Assembly: GCA_038108875.1 (NCBI GenBank)
Contig: JAYNII010000002.1
Coordinates: forward strand, 1-64,000
Direction of reading: 5' to 3'
DNA length: 64,000 bases
From: VMDH01 sp038108875
Lineage (GTDB): Bacteria; Pseudomonadota; Gammaproteobacteria; Magnimaribacterales; D2472
Within the stretch, counting starts at the first letter, position 1. The number at the start of each line of letters is the position of its first letter. Shown one piece after another: positions 48,041-58,595 of the stretch. The notes under the pieces are model-generated. The model made no database searches. It saw nothing but the letters and a program-made list of their open reading frames with translations, and was not told where the DNA came from. The translations under genes were made by a program, and so were the position numbers.

Positions 48041-50845
48041 CTAGTCATTGAAGGCACTTTCTACCAATTCGAATTGTTGTTTCAAGTGCAGCTTATTAGA
48101 TCCAACTGCAGGTGCTGAAGATGCAGATCTACTTATCAGCGATAATTCACAGAGTCCTAATTTATCTAAAACCCTTTGTATTCTGTGACGGTGACTGAAC
48201 CAGGCTCCCTGATTCATTGGCTCCTCTTGGCACCAAGTTACCTTTTTAATATTAGGATAACGTGAAAGAATTATTTGGAGTTTCTCATAAGGGAAAGAGT
48301 AAAGTTGCTCTATTCTTATAATGGCAGTTTTACTTTCATTAATTTCGTCCCTCTTTTCATCTAAATCAAAGAATAATTTCCCTGAACACAATAAAATCTT
48401 TTCAATAATTTTAGGGTTAGCTTTTACGTCATCAATTACAAATTGGAACGAACCTTCAGTGAATTCCTGAAGGTTAGAAGTTGCTTTTGGACTTCTTAAA
48501 AGACTCTTTGGAGTAATTATTACAAGAGGTTTTCTCATTGGTCTAATAGCTTGAAGTCGCAAAAGATGAAAGATTTGAGCAGGTGTACTGGGAATGCAGA
48601 CTTGGATATTTTCGTGTGCACAGAGTTGAAGAAAGCGCTCAATTCTAGCGCTGCTATGTTCTGGACCTTGTCCTTCATAGCCATGAGGTAACAACATAAC
48701 TAGGCCAGAAAGCCTTTCCCATTTGTGTTCAGCAGATGAAATAAACTGATCAATAACTACTTGGGCTCCATTAGCAAAATCACCAAATTGAGCTTCCCAA
48801 ATCACTAAACCAGATGGCCAAGTAGCAGAATATCCATATTCAAACCCTAAGACAGCTTCCTCAGAAAGCAGAGAATCATACATATCAAAATTAGTTTTAG
48901 CATCGGATGCAACTTTTGTTAATGGTATAAAGCCTTCTCCGTTATCTTGATTGACTAAAATTGCATGCCTATGAGAAAAAGTACCCCTTCGGATATCCTG
49001 TCCAGTCATTCTAATAGGGTAACCTTCTTTAAGTAGAGTCCCAAGAGCCATTAATTCTCCAAAACCCCAGTCTGCTGGCAACTCACCATCAGCCATTAGA
49101 TACCTGTTGTTGTATAGTTTTTCAACTTGCTTTTGGAGAGGGTAATCATTTGGGGAGCTAAAGATTGTTTTAGCAATATTTTGAAAGGAGTCATTTGAGA
49201 CTCTGGTATCTGTGATTTCATTCCAATGCTTATCTAAGTAAGGACTCCAATCAAACCAAAGGTTTTCATCCGGTTTTGTAGCCAAGTTCAAGGCCACCGC
49301 ACCGCCGCTCTCAAGAGATTCTCTATAGGTCTTTTGTATATTGGTGCACTCAGTCTCAGAAAGTATGTTCAAATCTAATAGTTTTCTTTCGTAGGCATCT
49401 TTAACTGATGGTTTTTTTGCTATTGCTTGATACATAATTGGTTGAGTGGCAGTAGGGTCGTCTGCTTCATTGTGACCACGCCTACGATAACAAACTAAAT
49501 CAATAATTATGTCTTTCTTGAAAGTATTTCGGTATTCAGTTGCAAGTTTAGCAGCAAAAACTACTAACTCAGGATTATCAGAATTTACATGCAAAATTGG
49601 AGCCTCGATCATCTTTGCAACATCAGTAGCATAATGGGTGGAGCGAGCATCTTGAGGATATGAAGTTGTAAATCCTATCTGATTATTAACTAAGACATGA
49701 ATGGTTCCTCCAACGCCATAACCTCTGGTTTGAGACATTTGAAATGTTTCCATTACGACTCCTTGACCAGCAAAAGATGCATCTCCGTGAATCAAGATAG
49801 GTACAACAAGATTTCTTTTAGAATCTTGAAGTCTTTCTTGTCTTGCTCTTACCGAACCCTGCACAACAGGATTGACTATTTCAAGATGAGAGGGGTTACT
49901 GCTAAGCGAGACATGAACTTCTCCAGCCGGAGTTAAGATGTTTGAGGAATAACCAAGATGGTATTTGACATCTCCAGTGCTAACCTTTTTTAATGTGTAT
50001 TCTTCTTCAAACGCAGCTAACAGCTCTTTAGGAGTTTTGCCTAGAACGTTTACTAATAAATTTAGGCGGCCCCTATGGGCCATCCCTACACAAATTTGTT
50101 GTGCTCCAAAAATACCGCAATTTTGTATAAGCGAATCTACCAATGGAATCAGAGATTCAGCTCCCTCAATCCCAAATCTCTTCATTCCTGGGTACTTTGA
50201 AGATAACACTTTCTCTAACCCATCTGCTGAAGATAATCTTTGGTAAATATATTTTTGCTCCTCTGGACTAAAAGTAACGCACCCTCTTAAAGGTTCAATC
50301 CTCTCTTGAAACCATTTTCTTTCTGCATTTATGGTTATGTGATGGTACTCAATGCCTAAAAGACCACAATAAATCGAATTAAGAGCATCAAATATTTCTT
50401 GAAGACTTGCAGAAGACTTACCAATATTAAGAGTATCGGTTTGAAAAATTTTAGTTAAATCGTTTTGAGATAGACCATGGAACTCGAGACTAAGATCTTC
50501 CGATGGAGAAATATCACTAATTCCTAATGGATCTAAAGTAGCTTTGGTGTGCCCCCTATGTCGATATGCCTGGATTAATTGTATAACTCTGATTTGTTTC
50601 TGATTAACAGAGACCACTGATCTAGTAGAAGATTTATTTTTGGGTAATTTTTTAAATTTTTGAACAATGGCTCCATGAGAAACATCATGCTCAATTTTGG
50701 TTCCCGGAAGTGCATCAAAATAGCTTTTCCATTCTTTCGATACTGAATCAGGGTTATGCATATACTGTTCATAAAGGCTTTCAAGGTATGCAGTATTGCT
50801 TCCTGATGAATGTGAGCTTTGAAACAAATCTGTCATTGATGACAT
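48041..50845 (-). CDS. sucA: 2-oxoglutarate dehydrogenase E1 component
   Basis: 934-residue thiamine-diphosphate enzyme. The N-terminal segment NTAYLESLYEQYMHNPDSVS binds E2. GMAHRGRLNLLVNV, the ThDP motif region HGDASFAGQGVV and NNQIGFTTS, and RRRGHNEADDP are typical, as are the C-terminal LLPHGYEGQGPEHSSAR residues. Standard length. Its ATG directly abuts the sdhB TAG with no spacer, joining the sdh and suc parts into one unit. Confidence 0.98.
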   Translation of the reverse strand: MSSMTDLFQSSHSSGSNTAYLESLYEQYMHNPDSVSKEWKSYFDALPGTKIEHDVSHGAIVQKFKKLPKNKSSTRSVVSVNQKQIRVIQLIQAYRHRGHTKATLDPLGISDISPSEDLSLEFHGLSQNDLTKIFQTDTLNIGKSSASLQEIFDALNSIYCGLLGIEYHHITINAERKWFQERIEPLRGCVTFSPEEQKYIYQRLSSADGLEKVLSSKYPGMKRFGIEGAESLIPLVDSLIQNCGIFGAQQICVGMAHRGRLNLLVNVLGKTPKELLAAFEEEYTLKKVSTGDVKYHLGYSSNILTPAGEVHVSLSSNPSHLEIVNPVVQGSVRARQERLQDSKRNLVVPILIHGDASFAGQGVVMETFQMSQTRGYGVGGTIHVLVNNQIGFTTSYPQDARSTHYATDVAKMIEAPILHVNSDNPELVVFAAKLATEYRNTFKKDIIIDLVCYRRRGHNEADDPTATQPIMYQAIAKKPSVKDAYERKLLDLNILSETECTNIQKTYRESLESGGAVALNLATKPDENLWFDWSPYLDKHWNEITDTRVSNDSFQNIAKTIFSSPNDYPLQKQVEKLYNNRYLMADGELPADWGFGELMALGTLLKEGYPIRMTGQDIRRGTFSHRHAILVNQDNGEGFIPLTKVASDAKTNFDMYDSLLSEEAVLGFEYGYSATWPSGLVIWEAQFGDFANGAQVVIDQFISSAEHKWERLSGLVMLLPHGYEGQGPEHSSARIERFLQLCAHENIQVCIPSTPAQIFHLLRLQAIRPMRKPLVIITPKSLLRSPKATSNLQEFTEGSFQFVIDDVKANPKIIEKILLCSGKLFFDLDEKRDEINESKTAIIRIEQLYSFPYEKLQIILSRYPNIKKVTWCQEEPMNQGAWFSHRHRIQRVLDKLGLCELSLISRSASSAPAVGSNKLHLKQQFELVESAFND

Positions 50846-51589
50846 CTAGCCGCTCTTAATAACTCTTAGTGGTTTAACTTTTTCTGTAGAATTATTTAGC
50901 AACATGCTTTTAATACTTCCAATAGCTTTGTTGGGATTTAATCCCTTAGGGCAAACACTTACACAATTCATAATGCCATGGCATCGATAAACACTAAACG
51001 GATCAGACAGAGCCTCCAACCTCTCTTCAGCTCTTGAATCTCTTGTGTCTGCAATAAATCTATAAGCCTGCAGTAAAGCAGCTGGGCCAACAAACTTATC
51101 AGGGTTCCACCAGAAAGATGGGCAACTTGTAGAGCAACAGGCACAGAGAATACATTCATAAAGACCATCAAGTTTATCCCTGTCCTCGGGGCTTTGTAAT
51201 CTTTCAATCTCAGGAGGATTAGTATCGTTTTGAAGAAATGGCTTTATCTTTTCATATTGAGCATAGAACTCTTCCATATCCACTACAAGGTCTCTCAATA
51301 CTGGTAAACCTGGTAAAGGTCTTAAATCTAACTTATTCCCATTAAGTGCTTTAGATAAAGGTGTGATGCACGCCAAGCCATTTTTGCCATTGATATTCAT
51401 GCCATCTGAACCACAAACTCCTTCACGACAGGAACGTCTGTATGAGATTGTTGGGTCTTGCTCCTTTAATAGATTGAGCAATTCTAAAACCATAATATCT
51501 CTTTCAGGTTTATCAAATTTGAAAGTTTGCATATAGGGAAAAGCATCAGTTTCAGCGTTAAATCTATAAATATTAATTTCTAATTGCAT
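50846..51589 (-). CDS. sdhB: succinate dehydrogenase iron-sulfur subunit
   Basis: 247-residue subunit that carries electrons from SdhA to quinone. Cysteines for [2Fe-2S] are in RRSCREGVCGSDGMNI and LACITPL; those for [4Fe-4S] and [3Fe-4S] in CILCACCSTSCPSFWW and CHGIMNCVSVCPKGLNP. The ATG at 51589 is one base after the sdhA stop and gives the family start MQLEINIYRF; the frame extends upstream inside sdhA but that is unlikely. Confidence 0.98.
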   Translation of the reverse strand: MQLEINIYRFNAETDAFPYMQTFKFDKPERDIMVLELLNLLKEQDPTISYRRSCREGVCGSDGMNINGKNGLACITPLSKALNGNKLDLRPLPGLPVLRDLVVDMEEFYAQYEKIKPFLQNDTNPPEIERLQSPEDRDKLDGLYECILCACCSTSCPSFWWNPDKFVGPAALLQAYRFIADTRDSRAEERLEALSDPFSVYRCHGIMNCVSVCPKGLNPNKAIGSIKSMLLNNSTEKVKPLRVIKSG

Positions 51590-51590
51590 A

Positions 51591-53375
51591 CTAATAAGTC
51601 CTGATCTTCGGAGGAAAGGGTTCAACTATAGAAGGCTTAAAATTAACATTTCTTTTGCCTAATGATTTGTGCAAAGGATCATACAGAGAATGGCAAAGCC
51701 AATTTTCATCATCTCTGTCTGGAAAATCTTCTCGAGCATGGGCTCCTCTGCTTTCTGGTCTCTGCAATGCAGAAATTGCTGTTGCCTCAGCTACTTCAAA
51801 TAAATTTTGGAGTTCGAGAGCTTCTACCCTATTGGTATTAAATGAATTGCTTTTATCCTTAAGATGAATATTGTCGATTTTTTCTCTAATATCATTTAGA
51901 GATTGAACTCCCTTTTCCATATAATCACCTCTCCTGAAGACGCCGAAATAATTTTGCATTACTTCCTGAAGCTCTCTCTTTACCTCAGCAACTTCAAAAC
52001 CAGAAGAAGAATTATTAAGTTTATTAATTCTTGCTAAAGCTCTATCGATATCATCTTTACTAGGATCATCGCAACCCCCTCCAGACTTTATGTCTTCATG
52101 GATGAATTTCCCAGCTGCTCTTCCAAATACGACCAAATCAAGCAAAGAGTTACCACCCAGCCTATTAGCTCCATGTACAGATACACATGCAGCCTCACCA
52201 ACTGAAAAAAGTCCCTGGATGATATTATCAGTTCCATCTTTTTGGAAGAATGCTTGTCCATGAATATTAGTTGGGGTTCCGCCCATCATATAATGACAAG
52301 TGGGTACAACAGGGATTGGCTCATACACAGGATCTACATGAGCAAATGTCTTTGAAAGTTCGCAAATGCCAGGAAGCTTTGCATCGAGTACATCTTTACC
52401 TAGATGATCAAGCTTTAGAAATACATGGTCCTTATTATCACCACAACCTCTTCCTTCGATAATCTCAAGAACCATGGACCTTGCCACAACATCTCTACCT
52501 GCTAGATCTTTTGCAATTGGAGCATATCTTTCCATAAATCTCTCGCCGTCAGAATTAATGAGATATCCCCCTTCTCCTCTGCAACCCTCTGTTACAAGTG
52601 ATCCAGCACCATAAATACCGGTTGGATGAAATTGCCACATCTCCATATCTTGCGCAGGAAATCCAGCCCTTAAAGCCATGCCCAGTCCATCTCCAGTATT
52701 AATCAAAGCATTTGTGGTTGATGCATATATTCTACCTGCGCCACCAGTTGCAAGAACGGTTGCTTGCGCTCTAAGAAAAGCAATTTCACCACTTTCGATA
52801 GAAAATGCTATCACCCCGCAAACTGCATTCTTTGAGTTAATTACTAAATCAACAGCAAACCATTCGTTGAGAAAATTAGTTCCTTCCTTTATATTATTTT
52901 GATAAAGAGTATGTAAGAGAGCATGTCCTGTTCTATCTGCTGCTGCACAAGTTCTTGCAGCTTGCCCACCCTTCCCAAAATCTTTTGATTGGCCTCCAAA
53001 AGGTCTTTGATATATTCTGCCAGTCTCTGTCCTTGAAAAAGGCAACCCCATATGCTCAAGCTCAAAAACTGCTTTAGGTCCCTCTGAGCACATGTACTCA
53101 ATCGCATCTTGGTCACCAATATAATCTGAACCTTTAACAGTATCGTACATATGCCATCTCCAATCATCGTTGGGATCAGCGCTTTGAATAGCACAAGTTA
53201 TACCTCCCTGAGCTGACACAGTATGAGATCTAGTTGGAAATACTTTTGATATTACTGCGGTATTGAGACCTGATTTTGCAAGTTCCAAAGAAGCTCTCAT
53301 ACCTGAACCACCGCCTCCAACAATTAGAGCATCAAAATGTAAAACTTTAAGATTGGAAGAGTTAATGTTATTCAT
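51591..53375 (-). CDS. sdhA: succinate dehydrogenase flavoprotein subunit
   Basis: 594-residue catalytic subunit oxidising succinate to fumarate. FAD-binding [19 protein letters not shown], the covalent-flavin His in [12 protein letters not shown], the active-site [10 protein letters not shown] and [21 protein letters not shown] region (cores only) and a C-terminal [17 protein letters not shown] are intact. The ATG at 53375 overlaps the sdhD stop slightly less than the alternative at 53387. Confidence 0.98.
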   Translation of the reverse strand: MNNINSSNLKVLHFDALIVGGGGSGMRASLELAKSGLNTAVISKVFPTRSHTVSAQGGITCAIQSADPNDDWRWHMYDTVKGSDYIGDQDAIEYMCSEGPKAVFELEHMGLPFSRTETGRIYQRPFGGQSKDFGKGGQAARTCAAADRTGHALLHTLYQNNIKEGTNFLNEWFAVDLVINSKNAVCGVIAFSIESGEIAFLRAQATVLATGGAGRIYASTTNALINTGDGLGMALRAGFPAQDMEMWQFHPTGIYGAGSLVTEGCRGEGGYLINSDGERFMERYAPIAKDLAGRDVVARSMVLEIIEGRGCGDNKDHVFLKLDHLGKDVLDAKLPGICELSKTFAHVDPVYEPIPVVPTCHYMMGGTPTNIHGQAFFQKDGTDNIIQGLFSVGEAACVSVHGANRLGGNSLLDLVVFGRAAGKFIHEDIKSGGGCDDPSKDDIDRALARINKLNNSSSGFEVAEVKRELQEVMQNYFGVFRRGDYMEKGVQSLNDIREKIDNIHLKDKSNSFNTNRVEALELQNLFEVAEATAISALQRPESRGAHAREDFPDRDDENWLCHSLYDPLHKSLGKRNVNFKPSIVEPFPPKIRTY

Positions 53376-53377
53376 GA

Positions 53378-53728
53378 CTAAAGCCAAATTAATAGTAAAT
53401 AAAAAATGGTTACTGAGCTGCCTAAGACAAAGAAAAAAGATTCATATAATTTTCTAATAAAAGTTGCGTTTCTTGATAGCTTGGGTGATAGAAAACCTAA
53501 AGTCCTTGAGGTTAAGTAATCTGTTCCCACTGTCCACATTCCTGCAAACCCGTGCAAAGTTGCAAGAAAAATAAAAAAAGTTAAAAACAATTTAAATAGA
53601 TGATTGTTACTAATAAATTCAAAAGAAAGTTCGTCTTGAAAAAACAGATACTCTGTATAAATCATAAAGAATAAAAAATATATAGCTGTATATCTCTGCA
53701 TTTTCCAAATTAGCATTCCCAGTTTCAT
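53378..53728 (-). CDS. sdhD: succinate dehydrogenase membrane anchor subunit D
   Basis: 116-residue anchor with three membrane helices. [15 protein letters not shown] matches the HAWIGMWQVLTDY region of E. coli SdhD that holds the haem b ligand and quinone-site residues. Sequence is otherwise divergent, as usual for this subunit. The ATG at 53728 overlaps the sdhC stop by four bases (ATGA). Confidence 0.92.
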   Translation of the reverse strand: MKLGMLIWKMQRYTAIYFLFFMIYTEYLFFQDELSFEFISNNHLFKLFLTFFIFLATLHGFAGMWTVGTDYLTSRTLGFLSPKLSRNATFIRKLYESFFFVLGSSVTIFYLLLIWL

Positions 53729-54105
53729 AGCATTACCCAAAAAGTAATAAGTGAATTAATCAAAAACAGAACAATAGTAACTTGAGCAGAGACTTCGGAA
53801 CTCTCAAGAGTTTCTGGGAGCAAATGAAAATCATGAATCATGTGACGTATCCCAACGAACATGTGATATTGAAAAATAAAAATGGCAAAAAGGACAAATG
53901 TCCTAAAAATAAAGTTGGAACTATAAATTTCCAGCATTAGGGTGAAAGCCATCTCATCTCTTGTAAAATTACTATAAAGATAAGCTGAGAAAGGAATTAC
54001 TATGAAGAATAAAGCAATACCAGATAATCTATGAGTAATAGACATAAATGCTGCTAAGGGCAGTCTAATTTTAAGGAGATTTATAAAAATTGGCTTAGTA
54101 GACAT
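53725..54105 (-). CDS. sdhC: succinate dehydrogenase cytochrome b556 subunit
   Basis: 126-residue membrane anchor with three helices. The N-terminal SITHRLSGIALFF carries the conserved Ser and Arg of the quinone site, and YHMFVGIRHMIHDF holds the haem-ligand His. It is the first gene of the nine-gene sdhCDAB-sucAB-lpd-sucCD run. A TATAAT on the minus strand at 54141-54136 probably marks the promoter in the 57 bases behind der. Confidence 0.95.
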   Translation of the reverse strand: MSTKPIFINLLKIRLPLAAFMSITHRLSGIALFFIVIPFSAYLYSNFTRDEMAFTLMLEIYSSNFIFRTFVLFAIFIFQYHMFVGIRHMIHDFHLLPETLESSEVSAQVTIVLFLINSLITFWVML

Positions 54106-54123
54106 TTGTTGATTTATAGGGGT

Positions 54124-54145
54124 AATTTATAATAAATTATAAATT
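54124..54145 (-). promoter_or_regulatory. candidate sdh promoter and AT-rich dyad
   Basis: The stretch contains a perfect inverted repeat AATTTATA / TATAAATT with a six-base loop and, on the minus strand, TATAAT at 54141-54136. It lies in the gap between der and sdhC, about 31 to 36 bases before the sdhC start. The -35 is poor. A dyad made only of A and T may be chance in such DNA. Confidence 0.35.
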
Positions 54146-54162
54146 AGAACTTAAAAAAAGTG

Positions 54163-55548
54163 TTACCTTTTCTTAGATTTTACATGGTCCATTAATCTTT
54201 TTTTCTTTTTTATTTGCCTATCTGTTAAAGCTTGTTTTTTATTTTGAAATGGATTGATTGCTTTTTTAAAAACTAGGTTAAGAGAGACTCCACGTAAATC
54301 TAATGCTTTGGTAAAGCTCTTTTCCAAAAATCTTCGGAAGTTACTTGGAACATTTGCATTAGATACATTTCCATGCAGCACTAATGTAGTTGGATTATTG
54401 CCACCGAAGTTTACAAATCTAATTTTAATTTCTCTTCCATTAATTCCTGGTGTGTTGATATTTCTTAAAAAGCTATCTAAAAATTTATTTAACTTGGGAG
54501 TTGTAAATGATTTATTTGCCCTTTCATATAAATTTGAAATTGTATTCAATACCTTGCTGATACCTTGTTTCTTTAGAGCAGAGATCCCTACCAGCTCAAT
54601 ATTCTCAAAAATAGGATGCTCTAATTCTTTTGATTTCAGAAATTCCTTTTCTTCATTGGAAGTTAAAAGATCTAATTTGTTTAATAAAACAACACAAGGT
54701 TTACCTGTTTGTTTTACCAAGTTAATAATTCTGATGTCCTGATCTACTATACCCTCCTTTGCATCAATGATTATTGCTGTGACATCGGCAACTTCAACAG
54801 CTTGAATAGCTTTAACAAAGGAAAAATATTCTACTTTTTCAGTTTTTTTATTTTTTTTTCTAATACCAGCAGTATCAATAAGCGTCAGTTTTTGTTCTTT
54901 ATACTCAAATCCTATCTCAATTGAATCTATAGTGGTCCCAGCTATTTCAGATGTAATAAGTTTATTTTCCCTAATAATAGTATTTGCAAGAGTTGATTTT
55001 CCCGCATTTGGTCTACCTATAAGAGCAAACTTAAGAGCGCTATTAGTGATTTCATTTTCTAAGTTATAGGCATGAGTATAAATTAGCTCTTGAACCCCAT
55101 CTAAATTGATAGAATGTTCTGCGCTAACTTCGAGAAAGCTAGTAATTCCATTTTTGGTAAGATCGTCAACTGCATTTCTTTTTTTTAAATCTGCTTTATT
55201 GAGTATTACAAAAAATGGTTTGTCTAATTTTCTGAGTTTTTGAAGAATATTAAGATCATAGGTATCAAGAAATTCAGAGCCATCGATTAAAAACAACACC
55301 ATGGACGACTCTTCTGCAGCTTGCCATGCCTGTTCAGAAACCTTTTCAGATAGGCTATCAATATCTCCAATACCTCCAGTATCAACTAAAAAGAATCTTT
55401 TATCCTTAATATTTATAAAACTGTAATTCCTGTCCCTTGTTAACCCTGGGAAATCTGAGACTATAGATTTTCTTGAACTTGTTAGCTTATTAAAAAGGGA
55501 CGATTTACCTACGTTGGGTTTTCCAATAATTGCAATCGACTTAAGCAT
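54163..55548 (-). CDS. der: ribosome-assembly GTPase Der
   Basis: 461-residue protein with two tandem GTPase domains acting in 50S assembly. The first P-loop is IGKPNVGKSSLFN near residue 7 with switch DTGG; the second is IGRPNAGKSTLAN near residue 178 with DTAG, and NKADL and NKLDL supply base specificity. A KH-like domain and a basic tail (KKKRLMDHVKSKKR) follow. It stands behind bamB as in E. coli. Confidence 0.97.
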   Translation of the reverse strand: MLKSIAIIGKPNVGKSSLFNKLTSSRKSIVSDFPGLTRDRNYSFINIKDKRFFLVDTGGIGDIDSLSEKVSEQAWQAAEESSMVLFLIDGSEFLDTYDLNILQKLRKLDKPFFVILNKADLKKRNAVDDLTKNGITSFLEVSAEHSINLDGVQELIYTHAYNLENEITNSALKFALIGRPNAGKSTLANTIIRENKLITSEIAGTTIDSIEIGFEYKEQKLTLIDTAGIRKKNKKTEKVEYFSFVKAIQAVEVADVTAIIIDAKEGIVDQDIRIINLVKQTGKPCVVLLNKLDLLTSNEEKEFLKSKELEHPIFENIELVGISALKKQGISKVLNTISNLYERANKSFTTPKLNKFLDSFLRNINTPGINGREIKIRFVNFGGNNPTTLVLHGNVSNANVPSNFRRFLEKSFTKALDLRGVSLNLVFKKAINPFQNKKQALTDRQIKKKKRLMDHVKSKKR

Positions 55549-55561
55549 AATCTGATCATCA

Positions 55562-56701
55562 CTAGTTAATTGATATTATAGAGAGGTCTTCATCTACGAT
55601 AAAAACTGCATCTCCGCGATTTACAATATTCCTTATTGGACTTCTTGAAATTTTCTTACGACCAACAGTAGTCCCTGTCAAAACATCAATGATATGAACA
55701 TAGCCATCTAAGTCGCCTACCAAAATATTTCCTTTATATTCAACAGCATTGCTAAGCTTCCTTCTTAAATATTCTTCGTTTAACCAAGATTGCTGAAGAG
55801 TCCTATTCGAAAAAGAGAGTATAGATCCATCGTCTTGAATGATAACAATCAGATTATTTAGCACGACAGGCTGGAAAAAGCTTGAAGCTTCTGAGGCCCA
55901 AACTTGTCTTTGCTGGGCTAAATCGTATATTGAGATGTTGCCTTGATAATTGGTTGCATACATCAAAGAATCAACAACTAATGGTTTGGAATGTGAGTCA
56001 ATAAGATTTTCTAACTCGGAAGCGCCTTTTACATATGATATTGGAGAGTCCCATAACATATAACCCGTGTTTAATTGAAACACTCCTATCCTGCCGTTAT
56101 CAAAAGTAGAAATAACACTTCCCTGCCATAAAATAGGTGAACTGGTGCCCCTTACAGTTAGGGGTGGTAACTGAGATCTAAAAGACCATACTCTTTGCCC
56201 TGAGCTTATACTATAAGCTTGTAATTCACCCCCTGAAGTTCTGGTAACAACGAATCTTGCATCAATCACGACATTTGCAAGAACTTCAGATCCAGTATTA
56301 CTTGACCAATCAATACTTCTAGAATCTATATCAAACAAATACAGGTTTCCTTGAACATCTGAGAATGCTAGCTTGCCAAATCCATAAGCAACTCCAACAG
56401 ATAACTTAAAACCTAATTTTTCTTGCCAATTTATTGTGCCAGTTTCTTTGTTAAGAGACCTTATTGTCCCTTCTTCATCTGCAAAATAAACTTCCTGTCC
56501 TGAAAAAGCTGGCTCAAAAGCACCTAGGTAGTTAATCCCGCTGAAGTTGCGTTTCCAGTTTACTGAAATATCTATTTTGTCATCAAAGGACAACAATTCT
56601 CTTGGAGATTCTAAGTCTTCCTCATCATCAGACCAGAAATTTAAGGTTGAGCAACTGCTTATGAAAAATATGAGCAGCGCTATATACTTCTTGGTATTCA
56701 T
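55562..56701 (-). CDS. bamB: outer membrane assembly lipoprotein BamB
   Basis: 379-residue lipoprotein of the BAM complex. A lipobox is visible (LLIFFISSC, Cys17). The mature part is an eight-bladed beta-propeller with repeated PQQ-like blades such as VYFADEEGTIRSLNKETG, LYLFDIDSRSIDW and AYSISSGQRVWSF. It is coupled to the upstream yfgM by a four-base overlap and followed by der, the classical order. Confidence 0.93.
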   Translation of the reverse strand: MNTKKYIALLIFFISSCSTLNFWSDDEEDLESPRELLSFDDKIDISVNWKRNFSGINYLGAFEPAFSGQEVYFADEEGTIRSLNKETGTINWQEKLGFKLSVGVAYGFGKLAFSDVQGNLYLFDIDSRSIDWSSNTGSEVLANVVIDARFVVTRTSGGELQAYSISSGQRVWSFRSQLPPLTVRGTSSPILWQGSVISTFDNGRIGVFQLNTGYMLWDSPISYVKGASELENLIDSHSKPLVVDSLMYATNYQGNISIYDLAQQRQVWASEASSFFQPVVLNNLIVIIQDDGSILSFSNRTLQQSWLNEEYLRRKLSNAVEYKGNILVGDLDGYVHIIDVLTGTTVGRKKISRSPIRNIVNRGDAVFIVDEDLSIISIN

Positions 56702-57339
56702 TTAGGAATATTTAGCAAAGATATTTTAGATCTAAGCATAGTCTTTACTTCCTCGCTTTGCTCTTCTTCAATAGCAGTGCTATAGCTCTTCAGAGCAGCA
56801 TCAATATTTCCAGAACCTGCTTGGGAATCTCCCAAAATTTCAAGCACTAGGGGATCATTTGGATTAACAATACCTTGCAAGGTTTTAATAGCGGCATCAA
56901 AATTTCCCAAGCTATTTTCAAGTTGCGCTGCATTTAATCTCGCTATGCTATTAAAGATATCATCTCCAAATAAACCATCAGTTTTATCTATAATCTCATA
57001 ATAGGTCTTAAGGGCTTTCTCTAGATCTTGATGTTCTCCAAAATGTTTTGCTTTAAGTATCAGACCAAGGGTAGCAAATCCAGTATTTCCAAAGTCTTGT
57101 TCAAGTTTTGAATGCAAACTATTTATCACTTCTTCATTCTGTTCTTCTAATGCATAATTGCTGGAAAGCTGAGCGAATATATTTGCTGCTTCTGTATTCT
57201 TTACAGCCTTAGATTCGATATAAAAGTTGTATCCTAAAATGCTTCCTAAAATAGCTATCAATCCAATAACTATTACTAACTTATTTTGATAAAGCATTCT
57301 GATAAATGAATTTGAAATATCTTCTAATCTATTATTCAC
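56698..57339 (-). CDS. YfgM-like tetratricopeptide protein (SecYEG ancillary subunit)
   Basis: 213-residue single-pass inner-membrane protein. A membrane segment (LVIVIGLIAILGSILGYNFYI, about residues 17-37, quoted only in part as LIAILGSILGYNF) precedes a periplasmic helical domain with TPR-like repeats (ALKTYYEIID, LENSLGNFDAAIKTL, GNIDAALKSYSTAI). In E. coli YfgM binds the Sec translocon and periplasmic chaperone PpiD. Position between hisS and bamB supports the assignment. Confidence 0.9.
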   Translation of the reverse strand: MNNRLEDISNSFIRMLYQNKLVIVIGLIAILGSILGYNFYIESKAVKNTEAANIFAQLSSNYALEEQNEEVINSLHSKLEQDFGNTGFATLGLILKAKHFGEHQDLEKALKTYYEIIDKTDGLFGDDIFNSIARLNAAQLENSLGNFDAAIKTLQGIVNPNDPLVLEILGDSQAGSGNIDAALKSYSTAIEEEQSEEVKTMLRSKISLLNIPK

Positions 57340-57347
57340 ATTTACTC

Positions 57348-58595
57348 CTAAAGCTGCGTTATTGTGCCCATTAATTGTGTAAATGTCACAGTTTGTTGAG
57401 TTCCTTCATTTAGATCTTTCCAAATAAATTTCTCATTTGCAATTTCATCATCCCCAACGATCAGTGCAAAATCTCCTCCAAGCTTATTAGCTTTTCTTAA
57501 TTGAGACTTTAGACTTGCTTCAGTTAGAAGAGATTCAACTGTAACTTTTCTGTTTGCAGCTCTAATTTTGGTGGCTATTTTATATGCATGATGCCTGTTT
57601 GATCTAGTTAGATTAATAAATATAATTTTCTTATGGGCCATGTAGGTTGGTTTATAGAGGCTCAAAAGCCTTTCCAAGCCAACAGCAAAGCCAATGGCGC
57701 TCTGATCTTTGCCTCCCAATTCGGAGATAAGATTGTCGTACCTGCCTCCGCCAATAAAGGAATCTTGGGCTCCTAATTCATTTGATAGAACTTCAAATAC
57801 TAATCCAGTGTAATAATCCAAACCCCGAACCAAAGTATGGTCTATTGAAATATCAACCCTATCCTTAAAAGTGTTTCTAATATTTGTTAAAAGTTGCAGA
57901 TGTTGGTCATTCAAGAACTCTTCATATTTTGGAACTTCCTTTAAGGCCAAAATATCTCTTGCCGATTCATCTTTGGAATCAAGTACCCTGAGAGGATTGA
58001 TCTCTAAACGCTTTTGGTCAATTTCATTAAGAGAGGCTTTATAACCGAGTAAGAAATCTTTTAAAACATTACAATATTGCTGCTTTACCTCGCTGCTGCC
58101 TAGGTGATTAATATGAATACTTGCCTTTTGAGAGATTTTTAGCTCATCCAGCAAATCAATAACTAAAGCAAGTATTTCGAGATCAGCGTCTCCTTCAGCA
58201 AACCCAACGTACTCAACTCCGAGCTGATGAAATTGTCTAAATCTTCCCTTTTGAGGTCTCTCATACCTAAACATGGGTCCGGTATAGTACGCTTTTTGAC
58301 TTTCATGCTCTATTTTCTTCTCAATAATACTTCTAATGTAACCAGCTGTTCCTTCAGGTCTCAGAGCAACAAAATCTCCATTTCTATCTTGAAAAGAATA
58401 CAGCTCTTTGTTAACTATGTCAGAGGCATCTCCAACGGTTCTTACAAATAAATTTAAGTTCTCTAAAATAGGATTGTGGACTTCTTCTATACCATACTGA
58501 TTTAAAACTTTTTGACACACTTGCCTCAGTTGATTCCATTTTCTAGATTCAGGCTGAAATATATCTTGCATCCCTCTTAAAGATTGAAACTTCAT
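57348..58595 (-). CDS. hisS: histidyl-tRNA synthetase
   Basis: 415-residue class II synthetase. The N-terminal [16 protein letters not shown], motif 2 ([19 protein letters not shown]), the histidine-specific [14 protein letters not shown] and motif 3 ([10 protein letters not shown]) are all recognisable, followed by an anticodon-binding domain. It overlaps ispG by four bases. Gene order ispG-hisS-yfgM-bamB-der matches E. coli. Confidence 0.97.
   Translation of the reverse strand: MKFQSLRGMQDIFQPESRKWNQLRQVCQKVLNQYGIEEVHNPILENLNLFVRTVGDASDIVNKELYSFQDRNGDFVALRPEGTAGYIRSIIEKKIEHESQKAYYTGPMFRYERPQKGRFRQFHQLGVEYVGFAEGDADLEILALVIDLLDELKISQKASIHINHLGSSEVKQQYCNVLKDFLLGYKASLNEIDQKRLEINPLRVLDSKDESARDILALKEVPKYEEFLNDQHLQLLTNIRNTFKDRVDISIDHTLVRGLDYYTGLVFEVLSNELGAQDSFIGGGRYDNLISELGGKDQSAIGFAVGLERLLSLYKPTYMAHKKIIFINLTRSNRHHAYKIATKIRAANRKVTVESLLTEASLKSQLRKANKLGGDFALIVGDDEIANEKFIWKDLNEGTQQTVTFTQLMGTITQL

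Noticed and set aside
54254..54742. A 162-codon open frame antisense to der
   Set aside because: Fully inside der, without recognisable motifs.
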